Below are positions 59,328-64,000 of a DNA stretch of 64,000 nucleotides, piece by piece. How positions within the stretch are numbered: the first letter of the stretch is position 1; each line of letters opens with the position of its first letter. The DNA lies in contig NZ_CP033367.1 of the NCBI RefSeq assembly GCF_013170845.1, forward strand, positions 5,705,001 through 5,769,000. Direction: 5' to 3'. Under the pieces are notes generated by a model. It ran no database searches. It was not told the DNA's origin and saw nothing but the letters and a program-made list of their open reading frames with translations. A program made the translations under genes and the position numbers. This stretch comes from Mesorhizobium loti R88b. Lineage in GTDB: Bacteria > Pseudomonadota > Alphaproteobacteria > Rhizobiales > Rhizobiaceae.

Positions 59328-60635
59328 ATGGGGAACGATCTCGCCGCTTTCGCCAAAAAGAACGGCGTCAAGTATTTCATGATTTCCTACACTGACCTGT
59401 TCAGTGGGCAACGCGCTAAACTTGTTCCGGCGCAGGCCATTGCCGACATGCAGAAGGATGGCGCCGGCTTTGCCGGGTTCGCTACATGGCTTGATCTGAC
59501 GCCGGCGCATCCCGACATGCTGGCGGTGCCGGATCCGGATTCGGTCATCCAGCTGCCGTGGAAGCCTGAGGTCGCCTGGGTCGCCGCCAACTGCATCATG
59601 GACGACAAGGAGGTCGACCAGGCACCGCGCAACACGCTGAAGCGGCTGATCGCCGAGGCCGCCAGCGACGGCATGCATGTGAAGACCGGCGTCGAGGCCG
59701 AGTTCTTCCTGATCTCGCCGGACGGCAAGACGATCTCCGACGAATACGATACCGCTTCAAAACCCTGCTACGATCAGCAAGCGGTGATGCGCCGCTACGA
59801 TGTCATCGCCGAGATCTGCGACCACATGCTGGCGCTCGGCTGGGGCGCCTACCAGAACGACCATGAGGACGCCAACGGCCAGTTCGAGATGAACTGGGCC
59901 TTCGATGATGCGCTGGCGACCGCCGACAAGCACTCCTTTTTCAAATTCATGGTCAAGTCGATCGCCGAAAAGCACGGCCTGCGCGCGACCTTCATGCCCA
60001 AGCCTTTCCAGGGCCTGACCGGCAATGGCTGCCACGCCCATATCTCGGTGTGGGACAAGGCTGGGAAAACGAATGTCTTCGCCGACAATGCGATGGAGCT
60101 TGGCCTGTCGGCCAAGGGCAGGAATTTCCTAGGCGGCATCATGAAGCATGCCTCGGCTCTCGCCGCGATCACCAACCCGACCGTCAATTCCTACAAGCGC
60201 ATCAACGCACCGCGCACCATCTCGGGCGCGACCTGGGCGCCGAACACGGTGACCTGGACCGGCAACAACCGCACCCATATGGTGCGCGTGCCCGGCCCCG
60301 GTCGCTTCGAGCTGCGCCTGCCCGATGGCGCCGCCAACCCCTATCTCTTGCAAGCGGTGATCATTGCCGCCGGCCTCGATGGCATCCGCTCCAAGGCTGA
60401 TCCCGGCAAGCGCTACGACATCGACATGTACCAGCACGGCCACACAGTGAAGGGCGCGCCGAAACTGCCGCTCAACCTGCTCGACGCGTTGCGCGAGTTC
60501 GACAAGGACAAATCGCTCAAGGCGGCGCTGGGTGAGGAATTCTCGTCGGCCTATCTAAAGCTGAAGCATCAGGAATGGAATTCCTATGCTTCGCACTTCA
60601 CGCAATGGGAGCGCGACCACACGTTGGACATCTAA
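59328..60635 (+). CDS. gmaS: Gamma-glutamylmethylamide synthetase (glutamine synthetase family)
   Basis: The 435-aa enzyme ligates methylamine to glutamate with ATP. It belongs to the GS-III-like GmaS group: MISYTDLFSGQRAKLVPAQAIADMQ at the N-terminus, GVEAEFFLISP, the metal ligands in YQNDHEDANGQFEMNW, FMPKPFQGLTGNGCHAHISVWD, and the substrate Arg in GRFELRLPDGAANPYLL. AGGAAC lies upstream of the ATG. It follows mgsC by 33 bases and precedes the dehydrogenase genes, as in other NMG-pathway clusters. Confidence 0.93.
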   Translation: MGNDLAAFAKKNGVKYFMISYTDLFSGQRAKLVPAQAIADMQKDGAGFAGFATWLDLTPAHPDMLAVPDPDSVIQLPWKPEVAWVAANCIMDDKEVDQAPRNTLKRLIAEAASDGMHVKTGVEAEFFLISPDGKTISDEYDTASKPCYDQQAVMRRYDVIAEICDHMLALGWGAYQNDHEDANGQFEMNWAFDDALATADKHSFFKFMVKSIAEKHGLRATFMPKPFQGLTGNGCHAHISVWDKAGKTNVFADNAMELGLSAKGRNFLGGIMKHASALAAITNPTVNSYKRINAPRTISGATWAPNTVTWTGNNRTHMVRVPGPGRFELRLPDGAANPYLLQAVIIAAGLDGIRSKADPGKRYDIDMYQHGHTVKGAPKLPLNLLDALREFDKDKSLKAALGEEFSSAYLKLKHQEWNSYASHFTQWERDHTLDI

Positions 60636-60670
60636 CTGTCCAACCATGCGAGCGACCTCGGAATGAACGT

Positions 60671-61924
60671 ATGAAATATTCGATCTTCTCGCTCGCACGT
60701 GCCGCCCTTTCCGGCCACAAGAATTGGCAGCGCACCTGGCGTGACGCCACGCCGAAGGATCGCTACGACGTGGTGATCATCGGCGGTGGCGGCCATGGCC
60801 TGGCAACCGCCTGGTTCCTCGCCAGCGAATACGGCATCAGAAATGTCGCCGTGCTCGAAAAAGGCTGGATCGGCTCCGGCAATGCCGGCCGCAACACCAC
60901 CATCATCCGCTCCAATTACGGCCTGCCCGGCAATACCGGCTTCTACGAATTGTCGATGAAGCTTTGGGAGCGGATGGAGCAGGATCTCAACTACAATTCG
61001 ATGGTCAGCCAGCGCGGCGTCATCAACCTCTACCATTCCGATGCGCAGCGCGACGCCTATGCGCGGCGCGGCAACACCATGCGCATCAACGGCATCGATT
61101 CCGAACTGCTCGACTTGGCGGCGGTCAAGAAGATGATGCCGTTCCTGAACTTCGACGATGCGCGCTTTCCCGTGCAAGGCGGGCTGTTGCAGCGGCGCGG
61201 CGGCACGGCGCGGCACGACGCCGTGGTCTGGGGCTATGCCCATGCCGCAAGCGAACTCGGCGTCGACATCATCCAGAATTGCGAAGTCACCGGCTTCGTC
61301 AGGGATGCCAACGGCAAGGTGACAGGCGTCGGAACCTCGCGCGGCAAGATCGGCGCGGGAAAAGTCGGCATGGCCGTCGCCGGCAGCTCCTCGCGGGTTG
61401 CCTCGATGGCGGGCCTGCGTCTGCCGATCGAAAGCCACGTGCTACAAGCCTTCGTCTCCGAGGCGATCAAGCCTCTGATACCCAACGTCATCACCTTCGG
61501 CGCCGGCCATTTCTATGTCAGCCAGTCGGACAAGGGCGGGCTGGTCTTCGGCGGCGACATTGACGGATACAATTCCTATGCCCAACGCGGCAACATGCCT
61601 GTGATGGAGGATGTCTGCGAGGGTGGCATGGCGCTGATGCCGATGATCGGCCGCGTGCGTCTTTTGCGCCAGTGGGGTGGCATCATGGACATGTCGATGG
61701 ACGGTTCCCCGATCATCGACAAGACGCCGGTCGACGGGCTCTATCTCAACGCCGGCTGGTGCTATGGCGGCTTCAAGGCGACGCCGGGATCAGGCTTCGT
61801 CTTTGCCCATCTTCTGGCCCGTGATGAATCGCATGCCGAAGCCGCGCGGTTCCGTCTCGACCGCTTCCGGTCCGGCGCCATGATCGACGAAAAGGGCCAG
61901 GGCGCCCAACCGAACCTGCACTGA
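60671..61924 (+). CDS. mgdA: N-methylglutamate dehydrogenase subunit A (sarcosine oxidase beta-like)
   Basis: The 417-aa flavoprotein opens with an FAD motif, VVIIGGGGHGLATAWFLASEYG. It has GNAGRNTTIIRSNYG, and ARHDAVVWGYAHAA, the site of the covalently bound FMN His in heterotetrameric sarcosine oxidase. The C-terminus has GWCYGGFKATPGSGFVFAHLLA. It oxidises N-methylglutamate to glutamate plus a C1 unit. ATG 60671 was chosen; the frame extends upstream to 60575 over gmaS without support. Confidence 0.92.
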   Translation: MKYSIFSLARAALSGHKNWQRTWRDATPKDRYDVVIIGGGGHGLATAWFLASEYGIRNVAVLEKGWIGSGNAGRNTTIIRSNYGLPGNTGFYELSMKLWERMEQDLNYNSMVSQRGVINLYHSDAQRDAYARRGNTMRINGIDSELLDLAAVKKMMPFLNFDDARFPVQGGLLQRRGGTARHDAVVWGYAHAASELGVDIIQNCEVTGFVRDANGKVTGVGTSRGKIGAGKVGMAVAGSSSRVASMAGLRLPIESHVLQAFVSEAIKPLIPNVITFGAGHFYVSQSDKGGLVFGGDIDGYNSYAQRGNMPVMEDVCEGGMALMPMIGRVRLLRQWGGIMDMSMDGSPIIDKTPVDGLYLNAGWCYGGFKATPGSGFVFAHLLARDESHAEAARFRLDRFRSGAMIDEKGQGAQPNLH

Positions 61925-61940
61925 GGACAGTCAGAAACCG

Positions 61941-62216
61941 ATGCGCATTACCTGTCCCTTCTGCGGCGAACGTGAACTCGGCGAGTTCACCTATCTCGGT
62001 GACGCCAAGCCGGTGCGGCCGGTTGCCGGCGCTTCGGAAGACGAGGTCTTCGACTACGTCTATCTGCGCGACAATGTCGCCGGCGTGATGAGCGAGAACT
62101 GGTATCATGGCGGCGGCTGCCGGGCTTGGCTGAAGGTTACGCGAAATACGCTGACGCACGAGATTTCGGCTGTCGAACCGGCGGCTGGTGCCGGTGCGGC
62201 GAAGGTTGGCGCGTGA
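61941..62216 (+). CDS. mgdB: N-methylglutamate dehydrogenase subunit B (sarcosine oxidase delta-like)
   Basis: The 91-aa subunit has the zinc site of sarcosine oxidase delta: CPFCG at residues 5-9 and a later His and Cys in WYHGGGCRAWLKV. It starts 16 bases after mgdA and its stop overlaps the mgdC start by one base. It is a structural part of the heterotetramer. Confidence 0.92.
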   Translation: MRITCPFCGERELGEFTYLGDAKPVRPVAGASEDEVFDYVYLRDNVAGVMSENWYHGGGCRAWLKVTRNTLTHEISAVEPAAGAGAAKVGA

Positions 62217-64000
62217 TGGCCGGCAATCAGACAAACCGGCTCAGATCCGGCGGCCTCATCGACCGCTCGGCGCAGCTGAATTTCCGCTTCGACGGCAAGA
62301 GCTTTTCCGGCTTCCAGGGCGACACGCTGGCATCGGCGCTCGTCGCCAACGGCGTCAAGCTGGTCGGGCGCTCGTTCAAGTACCATCGACCGCGCGGCAT
62401 TCTCACGGCCGGCTCGGAAGAGCCTAACGCGCTGGTTGAGCTGCGCACCGGCGCCCGGCGCGAGCCCAACACCAAGGCGACGACCGCGGAACTCTATGAA
62501 GGGCTCGAGGCCGCCAGCCAGAACCGCTGGCCGTCGCTGCACCACGACGTGATGTCGGTGAACCAACTGTTCGCGCCGATCTTCGTCGCCGGCTTCTACT
62601 ACAAGACCTTCATGTGGCCGGCGAAATTCTGGGAAGCGATCTACGAGCCCGCTATCCGCCGCGCCGCGGGTCTCGGCCGTGCCGCGGGTGTTTCCGACCC
62701 CGACCACTACGACAAGGCCTGGGCGCATTGCGACGTGCTGATCGCCGGCTCCGGTCCGGCAGGCCTGGCAGCAGCAATCGCTGCCGGCCGCAGCGGCGCT
62801 CGCGTCATTCTCTGCGAAGAGGATTTTGCCCCAGGAGGCCGACTGCTGTCGGATGGCGGCACGATCGATGGCCTGCCGGCCGCCGAATGGCTATCGCGAA
62901 CGTTGGCTGAACTCACGGCAATGCCCGATGTCCGCATCATGACCCGCACAACCCTGTTCGGCGTCTATGACGGCGGCACCTATGGCGCGATCGAGCGGGT
63001 CAACGATCATCTGCCGGTGCCGCCCGAACATCAGGTACGGCAGCGGCTGTGGCGCATCGTGGCCAAGCGCAGCATCGTCGCCGCCGGCGCGATCGAGCGG
63101 CCGATCGTCTTTGCTGGCAACGACACGCCCGGCGTGATGATGGCTTCCGCCATGCGGACCTATGTCACGCGCTATGCCGCAACGCCGGCAAAACGCATCG
63201 CGCTGTTCACCAACAATGAGGATGGCTGGCGCACGGTCGAGACGGTACTTGGCGCCGGACTGCAGATCGCGGCGGTGGTCGACGCACGGCCTGACGTCTC
63301 GCCCGCCCATCGCTCGCTCGCCTCCAAGAACGGCTTTACCGTGCTGCATGGTTCGGTCAGCGGCGTGGATGGCGGCAAGGACGGCGTGCGCAAGATTTCG
63401 GTGTCGCTGACCGGCGGCGCGCGTGCCGAGGTCGAGGCCGATGGGCTCGCTATTTCCGGTGGCTGGAATCCGACGGTCGGTCTGACCTCCTACCATCGCG
63501 GCCGACCGAAATGGAGCGACGACATCGCCGCCTTCGTGCCCGATGGCGCACCTCCAGGCATGGTGGCCGCAGGTGCGGCCAATGGGGCCTTCGGGCTAGG
63601 CGCCTGCCTGCGCGAAGGTTTTGAAGCGGGAACGATGGCCGCGCGTGACACAGGACGCACCGGCAACGCCGGATCGACGCCCGTCGCCGACGATGAGGCT
63701 CTCTCGCTTGCGCCGCTCTGGCATGTTGCCGGCAAGGGCAAGGCCTTTGTCGACCAGCAGCACGATGTCACCGCCTCCGACATCGAACTGGCGCAGCGCG
63801 AAGGCTTTGAGTCGGTCGAGCATCTGAAGCGCTATACGACACTCGGCATGGCGACCGACCAGGGCAAGACCTCCAATGTCGCCGGCCTCGCGATCATGGC
63901 GGCGGTCAGCGGCCGCTCCATTCCCGAGACCGGCACGACGATCTACCGGCCGCCCTACGTGCCCGTCGCCATCGGCGCCTTCGCCGGCCATCATCGCGAC
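62216..64000 (+). CDS. mgdC: N-methylglutamate dehydrogenase subunit C (sarcosine oxidase alpha-like), partial
   Basis: The frame is open to the last base, giving 595 codons of an expected protein of roughly 960 or more. The N-terminus has a ferredoxin-like domain (RFDGKSFSGFQGDTLASALVANGVKLVGRSFKYHRPRGI), followed by an FAD domain (VLIAGSGPAGLAAAIAAGRSGARVILCEED). ITIAGAIERPIVFAGNDTPGVM-like residues are present as AGAIERPIVFAGNDTPGVMMASA. The C-terminal GcvT-like folate domain lies outside. It overlaps the mgdB stop (TGATGG). Confidence 0.92.
   Translation, partial: MAGNQTNRLRSGGLIDRSAQLNFRFDGKSFSGFQGDTLASALVANGVKLVGRSFKYHRPRGILTAGSEEPNALVELRTGARREPNTKATTAELYEGLEAASQNRWPSLHHDVMSVNQLFAPIFVAGFYYKTFMWPAKFWEAIYEPAIRRAAGLGRAAGVSDPDHYDKAWAHCDVLIAGSGPAGLAAAIAAGRSGARVILCEEDFAPGGRLLSDGGTIDGLPAAEWLSRTLAELTAMPDVRIMTRTTLFGVYDGGTYGAIERVNDHLPVPPEHQVRQRLWRIVAKRSIVAAGAIERPIVFAGNDTPGVMMASAMRTYVTRYAATPAKRIALFTNNEDGWRTVETVLGAGLQIAAVVDARPDVSPAHRSLASKNGFTVLHGSVSGVDGGKDGVRKISVSLTGGARAEVEADGLAISGGWNPTVGLTSYHRGRPKWSDDIAAFVPDGAPPGMVAAGAANGAFGLGACLREGFEAGTMAARDTGRTGNAGSTPVADDEALSLAPLWHVAGKGKAFVDQQHDVTASDIELAQREGFESVEHLKRYTTLGMATDQGKTSNVAGLAIMAAVSGRSIPETGTTIYRPPYVPVAIGAFAGHHRD

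Noticed and set aside
46286..64000. Possible TMAO demethylase (tdm) in the island
   Set aside because: The only GcvT-like gene (51477-52610) lacks the N-terminal DUF1989 part of Tdm and sits in the dmmDABC order, so it is read as dmmD.
1..64000. CRISPR arrays, tRNA or rRNA genes, insertion-sequence transposases
   Set aside because: No regularly spaced direct repeats, cloverleaf-like segments, rRNA stretches or transposase motifs were seen. A covariance or profile scan was not possible here.

Overview
The window is high-GC chromosomal DNA of an alphaproteobacterium. Gene content, dense ABC-transporter clusters, the short rhizobial repeats (GAAAACCGGTTCCCACTTTT type) and an anti-Shine-Dalgarno sRNA of the alpha-r14/NfeR1 type point to the Rhizobiales, most likely Mesorhizobium or a close relative. 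That placement is inference; no rRNA or tRNA gene was seen. Most of the window is nutrient uptake and catabolism of nitrogen-containing compounds and sugars.

Layout. 1-3200: small housekeeping or stress genes (DUF488 end, ArsC/Spx-like protein, ArsR-AHSA1 pair with a palindromic operator, SnoaL-like protein, a 2'-5' RNA ligase-like gene behind a LexA-type box, a zinc-ribbon protein). 3300-9460: a minus-strand polyamine-type operon, potB-potC-potD, an XRE-cupin regulator, potA and an aldehyde dehydrogenase. 9800-12035: a fumarylacetoacetate-hydrolase-family gene whose last 114 bp recur about 1 kb downstream, on the far side of an AT-rich cassette with two unknown small membrane proteins. 12150-18940: sugar ABC transport genes (two ATPases, two permeases, one binding protein) and a LacI regulator. 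19150-19275: sRNA. 19379-24808: TetR regulator with twin operators and a divergent RND efflux operon. 24853-39282: LysR and 2OG-oxygenase genes, a GntR regulator, two enolase-superfamily enzymes and a Dpp-like transporter with two paralogous Tat-exported binding proteins, a fused DppD-DppF ATPase and a tandem DUF427 protein. 39381-46119: a secreted protein, an SDR, a choline/betaine-type ABC transporter with a fused double permease, and an unknown protein.

46286-64000 is a methylated-amine catabolic island. It encodes trimethylamine monooxygenase (tmm), an XRE-cupin regulator, dimethylamine monooxygenase (dmmDABC, minus strand), then on the plus strand three tiny membrane proteins, an APC permease, two unknown proteins, N-methylglutamate synthase (mgsABC), gamma-glutamylmethylamide synthetase (gmaS) and N-methylglutamate dehydrogenase (mgdABC; mgdC runs off the end). 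Together these would take TMA to TMAO, and DMA to methylamine and on to glutamate. The TMAO demethylase (tdm) that joins the two halves is not in the window. The likeliest undescribed pieces are the three-small-protein plus permease module at 52899-55180 and the two-gene membrane cassette at 11284-11914.
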